From Candidatus Poriferisocius aerobius (GTDB taxonomy: Bacteria; Actinomycetota; Acidimicrobiia; Acidimicrobiales; Bin134): a DNA stretch of 32,963 bases. The stretch is taken from NCBI GenBank assembly GCA_028278955.1, contig JAPYOC010000118.1, positions 1 through 32,963 on the forward strand, given 5' to 3'. Under the pieces are notes generated by a model. It was given only the letters and a program-made list of their open reading frames with translations, ran no database searches and was not told the DNA's origin. Both the position numbers and the translations under genes were made by a program. This document shows, in pieces, positions 7,982 through 18,796 of this stretch (position 1 is the stretch's first letter; each line of letters begins with the position of its first letter).

Positions 7982-7987
7982 TAGAAT
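7982..7987 (+). promoter_or_regulatory. Candidate -10 hexamer for cysteine desulfurase
   Basis: TAGAAT (5 of 6 match to TATAAT) lies 7 nt before the ATG at 7995, implying a leaderless or near-leaderless mRNA. No clear -35 element. Confidence 0.5.
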
Positions 7988-7994
7988 CCGTGCC

Positions 7995-9134
7995 ATGCCG
8001 GACACCGGGGCGTACTTGGACCACGCAGCGTCGACCCCGCTGTGCGCCGAGGCTTCGGACGCCATGGTCCCGATGCACCGGGAGCTGTATGCCAACCCGA
8101 CCGGCGCCCATCGGATGGCCCGGGACACCCGTCGCCGGATCGACGACGCCCGCGACGTGATGGCCGAAGCGCTGGGCGCGGCGCCGGGGGAGATCGTGTT
8201 CACCAGCGGGGGGACCGAGGGCGACAACCTGGCGGTGGCCGGCCGGCATTTGGCGGCGGGCGGGGTGGCGGTGTGCTCGGCCGTCGAGCACCACGCGGTG
8301 CTGGCACCGGTGGAGCACCTGGGCGGCCGGGTGGTGGCGGTGCATGCGTCCGGGGTGATCGACATGGACGCGCTGGCCGCGGCCCTCGACGACGAGGTGA
8401 CCGTGGTGTCGGTGATGCTGGCCAACAATGAGACCGGCATGGTCCAGCCCCTGGAACAGGTGGCCGAAGCGGCGCGCTCGCGTGCGCCTCGGGCCGTGCT
8501 CCACACCGATGCCGTGCAGGCCTTTGCCTGGCTGGACGTGGCTTCTCAAGCGGCATGCGCCGATCTGGTCTCGGTGAGCGCCCACAAGTTCGGCGGTCCC
8601 AAGGGCACCGGCGCGCTGGCGGTACGCGAGGGCGTGGCTCTGTCGCCGCTGCTGCTGGGCGGCGGTCAGGAGCGGGGGCTGCGCTCGGGCACCCACAACG
8701 CCGCGGGCATTGTGGGCATGGCCGCGGCCGCCGAGGTGGTGCTGAAGAGCCGGGCCAAGCAGGTCGTGCGGCTGGCCGAGCTGCGGGATCGGCTGGCGGA
8801 CGGCCTGCTCGGCGCCGTCGAAGGCGCGGTGGAGACCGGGGAGCGTTCCGGCAAGGTGGCCGGGTCAGCCCACCTGTGCTTCGAGGGCGTCGAGTCCGAA
8901 GCGCTGTTGTTCTTGCTGGAAGACGCCGGGGTGTACGCGTCGGCGGCCTCGTCGTGCGCCAGCGGGGCGCAGGATCCGTCCCATGTGCTGGCCGCCATGG
9001 GGTACGACCGGGGGCTGGCAGGGGGATCGCTGCGGCTTTCGCTGGGCTATCAGACCGAGGCCGCCGATATCGATCGGGCGCTAGCGGTGATTCCCGGCGC
9101 GGTGGCCCGGCTTCGGGCCTACGGCACCGGCTAG
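7995..9134 (+). CDS. Cysteine desulfurase (NifS/IscS class)
   Basis: PLP enzyme that converts cysteine to alanine and holds the sulfur as a persulfide for tRNA thiolation and Fe-S assembly. 379 residues. The PLP Schiff-base lysine is Lys198 in SVSAHKFGGPKGTGAL, the stacking His is in AVEHHAV (about His99-His100), and the persulfide cysteine is Cys321 in AASSCASGAQDPSHVL. TSGGTEGDN is the phosphate-binding segment. The ATG at 7995 starts directly at the conserved YLDHAASTP; the longer upstream reading is unsupported. Its stop overlaps a GTG in the mnmA frame, so the sulfur donor and the tRNA thiolase are an operon, the usual pairing. Confidence 0.95.
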   Translation: MPDTGAYLDHAASTPLCAEASDAMVPMHRELYANPTGAHRMARDTRRRIDDARDVMAEALGAAPGEIVFTSGGTEGDNLAVAGRHLAAGGVAVCSAVEHHAVLAPVEHLGGRVVAVHASGVIDMDALAAALDDEVTVVSVMLANNETGMVQPLEQVAEAARSRAPRAVLHTDAVQAFAWLDVASQAACADLVSVSAHKFGGPKGTGALAVREGVALSPLLLGGGQERGLRSGTHNAAGIVGMAAAAEVVLKSRAKQVVRLAELRDRLADGLLGAVEGAVETGERSGKVAGSAHLCFEGVESEALLFLLEDAGVYASAASSCASGAQDPSHVLAAMGYDRGLAGGSLRLSLGYQTEAADIDRALAVIPGAVARLRAYGTG

Positions 9135-9148
9135 TGAGCAGCCGGGCG

Positions 9149-10027
9149 ATGCGGGTGTTGGCGGCCATGTCGGGGGGCGTGGACTCGTCGGTGGCGGCCG
9201 CGCTGCTGGCCGAGCAAGGCCACGATGTGGTGGGGGTGACCCTCAAGCTGTGGGGTGGGGAGTCCGACACCGGGTGCTGTTCGGTGTCGGATGTGGAGGA
9301 TGCCCGCCGGGTGGCCGACCGCTTGGGTTTGCAGCACCACGTGTTCAATTTCGGCGATGCCTTCGATGAGCGGGTGGTGGGCCCCTATGTCGATCATCAC
9401 GCCGTCGGCCTCACCCCCAACCCCTGTATCGAGTGCAATCGCCACATCAAGTTCGACAAACTGATGGTGCGGGCCGAGGCGCTGGGATTCGATGCCGTGG
9501 CCACCGGCCACCACGCCCGCCTGGCGGCCGCCGAGAGCGGGTTCCGGGTGCGGCGGGGGGTGGACGCGGCCAAGGACCAGTCATATGTGCTGTACATGCT
9601 GGACCAGCAGCAGATGGCCCGACTGATGCTGCCCATCGGCCACCTGACCAAGGACCAGGTTCGGAGGCGGGCCGCCGCCCTCGGCCTGCGGAACTCGGCC
9701 AAGCCCGACAGCCAGGACGTGTGCTTCATAGCCAACCGGGCCGGAGGCCGGAAGGGGTTCCTGTCCCGTCGCTTGGGCGAGTCGCCCGCCACCGTGGTGG
9801 ACGCCGACGGTGCGGAACTGGGCTCAGTCGAGGCGGTGCAGGCGGTGACCATCGGCCAGCGCCGCGGCCTCAACCTCGGCGGCGCCGACGAGCCCCGGTA
9901 TGTGACCAAAGTGGATATTGACGCGGGCCGGATCACCGTGGGTCGCCGAGAAGACCTCTACACCTCGACTCAGGACGTGATCAACATCTGTTGGGCCGGG
10001 ATGCTTCCATTGTTCGCGGTGAGCTGA
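9149..10027 (+). CDS. mnmA: tRNA-uridine 2-sulfurtransferase MnmA, 3'-truncated
   Basis: Thiolates U34 of Lys, Glu and Gln tRNAs using sulfur from cysteine desulfurase. Present: the PP-loop MSGGVDSS (residues 7-14), the first cysteine motif PNPCIECN (Cys96), the ATGHHAR segment, and the second catalytic cysteine Cys192 in SQDVCF. The family is about 360 residues; here only 292 exist. Recognisable MnmA sequence ends near QDVINICWAG (about 9975-10003), then runs into LPLFAVS and a stop inside lower-GC DNA. The C-terminal beta-barrel domain is therefore gone. A GTG at 9134 overlapping the desulfurase stop is an alternative start. Probably inactivated, though both catalytic cysteines remain. Whether another copy exists is not visible. 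Confidence 0.88.
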   Translation: MRVLAAMSGGVDSSVAAALLAEQGHDVVGVTLKLWGGESDTGCCSVSDVEDARRVADRLGLQHHVFNFGDAFDERVVGPYVDHHAVGLTPNPCIECNRHIKFDKLMVRAEALGFDAVATGHHARLAAAESGFRVRRGVDAAKDQSYVLYMLDQQQMARLMLPIGHLTKDQVRRRAAALGLRNSAKPDSQDVCFIANRAGGRKGFLSRRLGESPATVVDADGAELGSVEAVQAVTIGQRRGLNLGGADEPRYVTKVDIDAGRITVGRREDLYTSTQDVINICWAGMLPLFAVS

Positions 10028-10734
10028 TAGCTCGTGAGGGGCGCGACGATAAAGAGTTCCACTTTCAGCGTTGGGTTCAGGCTCGTCTCGGCGAGGCTGG
10101 TATCAATCACGACGATCCCGGTCGGAACAGCTACCCAGATTTGACTTTGGTAAACACCCCCGAAGGCATCGAAGTGAAGGGACTGGCGACACCGGGGCGC
10201 GATGCTTCGTTTGATGGGAACAGCCAGGTAGCCCGACCGAAACACAACGGGCGGACAATCTACTACGCGTTCGGCAGGTACCCGGCATCCCCCGAGGGCA
10301 ATACCTTTCCAGTTGTGGACCTCGTAGTCGTCCCTGGCTCCTTCCTCAACGCCGACGACGCCTACGAGCATAAGAACACAAGCACCCGGGGGTTCGGCAG
10401 CTATGGCGATATCTTGCTCCGCGACCGCAAGATGTATGTGATGCCTACCCCGGTGGCTTTGCTTGAAGGAGTTGAGGGTACTCGCACCTTGCTGCTCCCT
10501 GCTGACGATGATCCAGGTGACGGATTTATCCAAGTCGGGAATATCACTCGGGTTGAGGTTGAAGACGTGATGACCGGCTATTCGTTTGATTTCGCCACAA
10601 ACCAGCTGAGTGCCACATACGGCAAGAACCCTACGGCTGGACGACGGCACCACTTTCGGGCATGGCGGATTGCTCGGCCTGAAGGCCCGGGCGCCGAGGT
10701 GACCATGAGCAAAGATGTCACTCCAAGTGCCTAG
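9991..10734 (+). CDS. Probable type II restriction endonuclease (PD-(D/E)XK)
   Basis: 247-codon frame next to a C5-cytosine methyltransferase. A PD-(D/E)XK nuclease core is visible: Pro49-Asp50, then Glu61-x-Lys63 (YPDLTLVNTPEGIEVKG), preceded by an N-terminal helix (EFHFQRWVQARLGEAG). Nothing later is diagnostic, and I do not recognise the subfamily or recognition site. The frame has no ATG before the nuclease core. The first possible start is TTG at 9991, inside mnmA, with CTG at 10024 as another option, so the natural 5' end may have been lost or translation may depend on mnmA. Base composition is lower in GC than the neighbours. Its stop lies within the -10-like hexamer of the methyltransferase. 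Confidence 0.72.
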   Translation: MGRDASIVRGELIAREGRDDKEFHFQRWVQARLGEAGINHDDPGRNSYPDLTLVNTPEGIEVKGLATPGRDASFDGNSQVARPKHNGRTIYYAFGRYPASPEGNTFPVVDLVVVPGSFLNADDAYEHKNTSTRGFGSYGDILLRDRKMYVMPTPVALLEGVEGTRTLLLPADDDPGDGFIQVGNITRVEVEDVMTGYSFDFATNQLSATYGKNPTAGRRHHFRAWRIARPEGPGAEVTMSKDVTPSA

Positions 10735-10737
10735 AGT
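10732..10737 (+). promoter_or_regulatory. Candidate -10 hexamer for the methyltransferase
   Basis: TAGAGT lies 6 nt before the GTG at 10744. Its TAG is also the stop codon of the restriction gene. The methyltransferase could thus be expressed independently of the nuclease, which is needed when an R-M system establishes. Confidence 0.45.
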
Positions 10738-10743
10738 GGTCTC

Positions 10744-11868
10744 GTGGGCGATCTGACCGCACTCAGCATGTTCTCCGGTGCAGGGGGGCTTGACCTTGGA
10801 TTCGAGGCTGCGGGCTTCACCACTGTTGCTGCGGTCGACCATGATCCGAACGCTGTCGACACGCTCCGCAAGAACCGGCCCGAATGGAATCCAGTCGAAG
10901 CTGATGTACGGGATTGGGCGCCTGAAGGTCTACCCGACATCCCAGATGTGCTGATAGCCGGACCGCCATGCCAAGGGTTCAGCCTCGGCGGGAACCGCCA
11001 GGCAGCGGACGATAGGAACGGGCTGTTCCGCGAAGTGTGTCGTGTTGCTCGACAGGTGCGTCCTCGCGTTGTCATCATTGAGAACGTCTTGAATTTGCGC
11101 ACGATGCTGCATCCCGGCAGCGGACGGCCATTCGTCAAAGAGATCGCTGTGTCGCTGGTTGAAGCTGGATATGGGGATATTGCCTGGGACGTGTTCAAGA
11201 TGGATGGTCACGGAGTTCCGCAGACTCGACGGCGGTTCATGTTTGTGGCATTTCGAAACAATGCACCTGACAGTTGGCACCTTCCAGCCCCTTCAGGCTA
11301 TGAACCAATCCGCCCATGGCTATGGGATCTCGCTCATGACGACGAGATTTCTTTGCCTAACCATGATCCCTCTTGGGGATTCAAGTCGCAGGTGCATGTT
11401 GACCGAGGAGAGGATCCCGGCGTAGAGGCCCCAATAAGCGTTGTACGGTTTTCCCGCACAGCTTCCGATGGCAACCCGATTCGGGATTGGGACCGCTCCT
11501 TCCCCGCAGTAGACACCGCGACGGTATGGGGTCTTGCTCAAGGGCACGTCTGTGCCCGTCGCGAACCAAGGGATCGAGGTAAAGGAGCAAAGTTCGTGCG
11601 GAATCCAGATACTGATGTCACCCTGTGGCGCATCCAGGCTGACCGCCTCCGTTCGCTCACGCACCGAGAATATGCTCGTCTCCAAACTTTCCCAGACTCG
11701 TGGGAGTTCATCGGCGGTAACAAACGTGATGTGCATCTCCAAATTGGTAACGCTGTTCCTGTCCAGTTTGCCAAAAAGTTGGGCCGCAACATCCAGAAGG
11801 CAATCCGAGCCCTCGACACCGGCCAAGTATTTCCGCAGTTAGAAGATGCCCCCCTTCGGCTTTTTTGA
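10744..11868 (+). CDS. DNA (cytosine-5-)-methyltransferase
   Basis: 374-residue C5-cytosine methyltransferase, the modification half of the R-M pair. Conserved motifs appear in the family order: I LSMFSGAGGLDLGF (SAM binding), IV GPPCQGFS (catalytic Cys76), VI IIENV (Glu113), VIII GVPQTRRRFMFV, IX REYARLQTFPDSW, and X QIGNAVP. The target-recognition region lies between about residues 190 and 310 and does not reveal the site. The gene appears complete and ends in a short T-run (11861-11866). GTG start, with a TAGAGT hexamer 6 nt upstream. Protects the host from the partner nuclease encoded just upstream. Composition is lower in GC than the flanking genes. Confidence 0.94.
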   Translation: MGDLTALSMFSGAGGLDLGFEAAGFTTVAAVDHDPNAVDTLRKNRPEWNPVEADVRDWAPEGLPDIPDVLIAGPPCQGFSLGGNRQAADDRNGLFREVCRVARQVRPRVVIIENVLNLRTMLHPGSGRPFVKEIAVSLVEAGYGDIAWDVFKMDGHGVPQTRRRFMFVAFRNNAPDSWHLPAPSGYEPIRPWLWDLAHDDEISLPNHDPSWGFKSQVHVDRGEDPGVEAPISVVRFSRTASDGNPIRDWDRSFPAVDTATVWGLAQGHVCARREPRDRGKGAKFVRNPDTDVTLWRIQADRLRSLTHREYARLQTFPDSWEFIGGNKRDVHLQIGNAVPVQFAKKLGRNIQKAIRALDTGQVFPQLEDAPLRLF

Positions 11869-11922
11869 TTGTCGCTGCGCTGAAATCAAACTTATTGAGT
11901 CTTCGTGAAAACGTGGGGAAGC

Positions 11923-12776
11923 TCAGCCGTCGGCTTCAGGCTGTAAGTTCGAGATCACTCGGCCGTTGCAGATCTCCACCGGGTACAGGGTTATGGGGTT
12001 GGTGGCCGGACGCCGCACCGCCGCTCCGGTCCGTAGGTCGAAGCGGCCGTTGTGCTTGGGGCACTCCACCAGGCAGTCGAGCACCACGCCTTCGGCCAGA
12101 TGCGCTTGGCCGTGGGTGCAGAGACCTTCGGTGCAGGCCAAGGTGCCGTCGTCTAGTCGAAAAAGGGCATAGGTTTCGTCGCCCACGTCCACCCGAAGGG
12201 CCAAGCCAGGGGCCAGCGCGCTGGCCGGGCCGAGGTCGAACCAGCCGTCGTGGCGGTCGCCAGCCCACACGGTGTGGCCGGTGTCGCCTGAGCCGCGGTC
12301 CGCATTAGTCACTGCTGGCAGGGCGGTGCGGGGCTCGTCGTAGGCCGGGTCGCGCCATTGGCGGCGCAGGGTGGAGAGTATCTGGCGATAGGCCGACCAG
12401 GTATTGGGCGATGCCGGAGCCAGGTAGCCCTTCACTTCTCGGTGAAGGGCGGGAAGGGAGTAGTAGGGCACGGTGGGGAACATGTGGTGCTCTGTGTGGT
12501 AGTTCATGTTGGAGTACAAGAACCGCAGGACCGGGTTCATGTAAATGGTGCGGGTGTTGAGGCGGTGGTCCAGCACATCCTCTCGCAGGCCCGTGTGCTG
12601 GCTGACGGCAAAGAATGCCATCAGCGGGCCCCGTAGACGGTGGGCAAGCCGATGTAGAGCAAGGGCACGATGGTCCACGAGGCCAGGTAGTACACCGCGT
12701 CGTTGAGCTGCTTGGTCTTGAAGGCGGTGCCGTGGCCGCATTCGTGCCAGCGGGAGTCGCCGGCCCCGCCGTAGAT
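11923..12776 (-). pseudogene. Membrane fatty-acid desaturase with Rieske domain, degraded
   Basis: Remnant of a desaturase fused to a C-terminal Rieske [2Fe-2S] ferredoxin. One frame (12776 to about 12630) reads IYGGAGDSRWHECGHGTAF, carrying histidine box 1 (HECGH). After a frameshift within GGGGCCC near 12625-12632 it continues as LMAFFAVSQHTGLREDVLDH, NMNYHTEHHMFP (box 3), and then the Rieske module with CTH and CPKH cluster ligands, ending at 11923. The part before box 1 is missing. The expected HxxHH box 2 is also absent: YYLASW runs directly into TIVPLLYIGLP, an internal loss of perhaps over 100 residues. It could not work as a desaturase; the Rieske domain alone looks intact. Confidence 0.85.
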
Positions 12777-12781
12777 CTAAG

Positions 12782-13260
12782 GCGAGCCGGTAGATCCTCG
12801 GATCGGGCTTTCGCAAGCCCACCGCACTGGAGTCGATCACCGCTTCAAACAGCTCATCGACCGGGATGAGCCGGCGCCACATATCGCCGAACTCTTTGGC
12901 ATTATTGGTGATAATCGCCTGTCTGATTCCTGCTTGGTTCAGCTCCCGCACCTTGGCCACGGCTGTCTCACGCCGCTCGTCGCTGCTCGTGCTGCCCATG
13001 GCTTTGAAGAAGCCGTCGGCGTCGAACCCTTCGATGCCGTCAGCTCGACACGCCTCGGCTGCGGCCTCCAGCGCCTCGGCCAGGGTCCCCTCGCCCCGCT
13101 CCAGTCGGTGCCAGGGATGATCGCCGTCGGTTTCATACCGGCCGAACACATGCTCCAAGAGCCGGTCGTTGGTGGTGCCCAGCGAGCGAGCGTAGTCGTC
13201 GAGATGGAACGGCGATCCGGTGAACACCCCGCCGAAATCCCAGAACACCGTGCTGATCAT
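12782..13260 (-). pseudogene. HAD-like hydrolase, C-terminally truncated and fused to desaturase remnant
   Basis: N-terminal two-thirds of a HAD-superfamily hydrolase (about 160 residues from ATG at 13260). Motif I is TVFWDFGGVF (Asp8), motif II AIITNN (Thr118), and motif III GLRKPDPRIY (Lys151). The acidic motif IV expected about 25 residues later is missing: sequence switches at about 12780 to desaturase DNA read out of frame. The frame then stays open to 11923, giving a 445-codon chimeric ORF, which I consider accidental. It starts 19 nt after the ligA stop on the same strand, so the intact ancestor was probably cotranscribed with ligA. The short sequence GATCTAC occurs on both sides of the junction. 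Confidence 0.8.
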
Positions 13261-13279
13261 GGCGACACTGAACCACGGC

Positions 13280-17207
<3,928 letters not shown>

Positions 17208-17213
17208 GCCATC

Positions 17214-17219
17214 AGTATA
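17214..17219 (-). promoter_or_regulatory. Candidate -10 hexamer for the HNH gene
   Basis: TATACT on the minus strand (5 of 6 match) is 6 nt upstream of the ATG at 17207. It is the best -10 match in the window and fits a leaderless transcript. Confidence 0.55.
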
Positions 17220-17360
17220 TCGGTGCCAGTGACAGTTCGACTTTGCGATCTCACCGGGGATGCAGGTGACAGCGCATCGAATTGTTGCGCCTTGGTCAGG
17301 AGAAAGCAGCAGGATCGACCATTCGCAGGAAGTCGTGTTCGCGCAAGATGGGGTTGGGCG

Positions 17361-18263
17361 GTGAGAAGTGCTGTAGTGGGGAAGGTGAAGGGGCTCCGGG
17401 GGGATCGGCTGTGGGTGTGGGCGGTGCGGGCGTGGTGGGCGGCGTTGCCGTTCACGGCCGGACCGGTGCTGGCTGATGGATTGCACGAGACCTCGGCGGC
17501 ATGGCGGACGACTGCCTCGGGAGGGCTTTGGGCCATTTGGGGCCTCGTCCTCGCCGGCGCCCTTTTGGCCCTTCCGGCCACGCTGGTTCTGGTCCGGCTG
17601 GCAATGACGGCAGCCGTGGCTGCCGTTTTGTGGGCAGGATGGGGTGCCGCCGACTGGGGCGAGGTTGCGCTCATGGCGGCCGTCAGCGGAGCACTGGCCG
17701 CGGTGGCGCTGAGCGCGCCGGTGGGCCAGGTGTTCGTGAACGGCATCTCGTACGGCGATGAGATAAGGCTTCTCTTGCGACCGCCGGCTGTGTTGTTGGC
17801 CGGACCGCTGCCGGCGGCGGCGGTCATCAGCGTGGGCGGGGCAATCAGCGGGCCGCTGCTTTTGGCCGCCGAGCACTGGATTGCCGGAGGGGTGATCACG
17901 GCGGTGGGCGCGCCCTTGGCGGTTCTCGCCGTTCGATCGCTCTATTCGCTTACCCGCCGGTGGATTGTGTTCGTGCCTGCGGGCCTGGTGCTCCACGATC
18001 ACCTGGCGGTGCAAGACCCGGTTCTGCTCCGCCGCCGATCGGTGGACGGCTTCGGTCCCGCCAAGCAGGGATCCGATGCTCTGGACCTGAGCCAGGGGGC
18101 GGCTGGGCTGCTATTGCAGCTGTCCCTGCACCAGCCGGCCGAGCTGTCGGCCCCGGCCAAGCGCAAGCACAACGACCGAGAAACGCTCGCCAGGGCCATT
18201 CTGATTGCCCCCTCCCGCCCCGGTCAGGCCATCGCCATCGCCCGCCGGCGGCAACTGTGGTGA
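17361..18263 (+). CDS. Polytopic membrane protein of unknown function
   Basis: About 300 residues with roughly six hydrophobic segments in the first two-thirds, including LWAIWGLVLAGALLALPATLVLV, AAVAAVLWAGWGAADW, AVLLAGPLPAAAVISVGGAI and WIAGGVITAVGAPLAVLAV. A soluble C-terminal region follows (WIVFVPAGLVLHDHLAVQDPVLLRRRSVDGFG) that looks like a beta-rich, PH-like conserved tail. I do not recognise a named family. GTG codons at 17361, 17376 and 17385 are all possible starts; 17361 gives the longest frame without running into the divergent HNH promoter. A longer in-frame start at 17157 would overlap the HNH gene and looks false. Convergent with the anchored protein at 18296. Confidence 0.75.
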   Translation: MRSAVVGKVKGLRGDRLWVWAVRAWWAALPFTAGPVLADGLHETSAAWRTTASGGLWAIWGLVLAGALLALPATLVLVRLAMTAAVAAVLWAGWGAADWGEVALMAAVSGALAAVALSAPVGQVFVNGISYGDEIRLLLRPPAVLLAGPLPAAAVISVGGAISGPLLLAAEHWIAGGVITAVGAPLAVLAVRSLYSLTRRWIVFVPAGLVLHDHLAVQDPVLLRRRSVDGFGPAKQGSDALDLSQGAAGLLLQLSLHQPAELSAPAKRKHNDRETLARAILIAPSRPGQAIAIARRRQLW

Positions 18264-18295
18264 TCGCCGAGTTCCTCCGCCCCTACGGCTTTGCC

Positions 18296-18715
18296 TCAGG
18301 ACGCCGTAAAGCACCAGGAGATGGTGTCGGCTTCGCCGGAGCCGATCTCTTGGCGCCAGTAGGTCACCAGAGCGCAGTTCTGCTCGGCTCGGAGGCTTTC
18401 GAGCGCCTTGCCCTGGTCGGGTCGGAAAGTGAATCGATTGAGGCCGGGGAGATGCCGTGTCTGGCCGGGGGGGATGTCCACGCCGTTGATGGTCAGGCGG
18501 GCGTCGTAACCGGCCGCTAGATCAATCCCGACGGTGTCCTGGGACAGAACCTCTGCGTTGCGAGGGGGGATGAGCTCGTCCACCGCGGCATTTCCGGTCA
18601 CGGTCACGTCATTGTCGTCGGTGTCGGCAACAAGCAGGGCCAAAAGCAGGGCCAGCGCTCCCAGCAAGGCGGCGAGGCCCAAGAGCCCCCGGCGCAAAGC
18701 GACCGATTCCAGCAC
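18296..18715 (-). CDS. Membrane-anchored extracytoplasmic protein
   Basis: 139 residues. One N-terminal hydrophobic span (about residues 9-30, GLLGLAALLGALALLLALLV) follows a short basic start, so this is probably an uncleaved anchor with the rest outside. The external part has conserved-looking segments: DELIPPRNAEVLSQDTVGIDLAAGYDARLTINGV, then a CALVTYWR strand and a C-terminal ISWCFTAS, giving two cysteines (about 113 and 136) that could form a disulfide. The pattern recalls a lone Ig-like or beta-sandwich domain. No function is known to me. GTG start with CACACT 6 nt upstream (18722-18727 on the complement). Divergent from the kinase gene, about 80 bases apart. Confidence 0.75.
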   Translation of the reverse strand: MLESVALRRGLLGLAALLGALALLLALLVADTDDNDVTVTGNAAVDELIPPRNAEVLSQDTVGIDLAAGYDARLTINGVDIPPGQTRHLPGLNRFTFRPDQGKALESLRAEQNCALVTYWRQEIGSGEADTISWCFTAS

Positions 18716-18796
18716 TCACCCAGTGTGCCCGCTGGCCGAAGTCGGCGACACCCTGAGTGGCGTAGAACCACCGGAAACAGCAGGTACCCTCAAAGC

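Larger units (their letters stand above)
10000..11920 (+). other. Lower-GC restriction-modification island
   Basis: Approximate extent of foreign-looking DNA. A sampled line (11341-11400) is 48% G+C, against 80% in a gatA line (22021-22080). It holds only the nuclease and methyltransferase genes. The left edge joins truncated mnmA; the right edge is AT-rich sequence before the end of the desaturase-Rieske remnant. No transposase, integrase, terminal inverted repeat or tRNA target was found, so the mode of entry is unknown. Boundaries are judged by eye to within tens of bases. Confidence 0.7.

Noticed and set aside
8200-9348. Minus-strand Arg/Pro-rich frame across cysteine desulfurase and mnmA
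   Set aside because: No recognisable domain, and it runs antisense to two clear enzymes.
11848-11866. Intrinsic terminator at the end of the methyltransferase gene
   Set aside because: A T-run is present, but only a 3-bp GCC/GGC stem can form before it, too weak to call.
10000-11920. Insertion sequence or prophage carrying the R-M genes
   Set aside because: No transposase, integrase, phage gene, terminal inverted repeat or target-site duplication could be found at the island edges.
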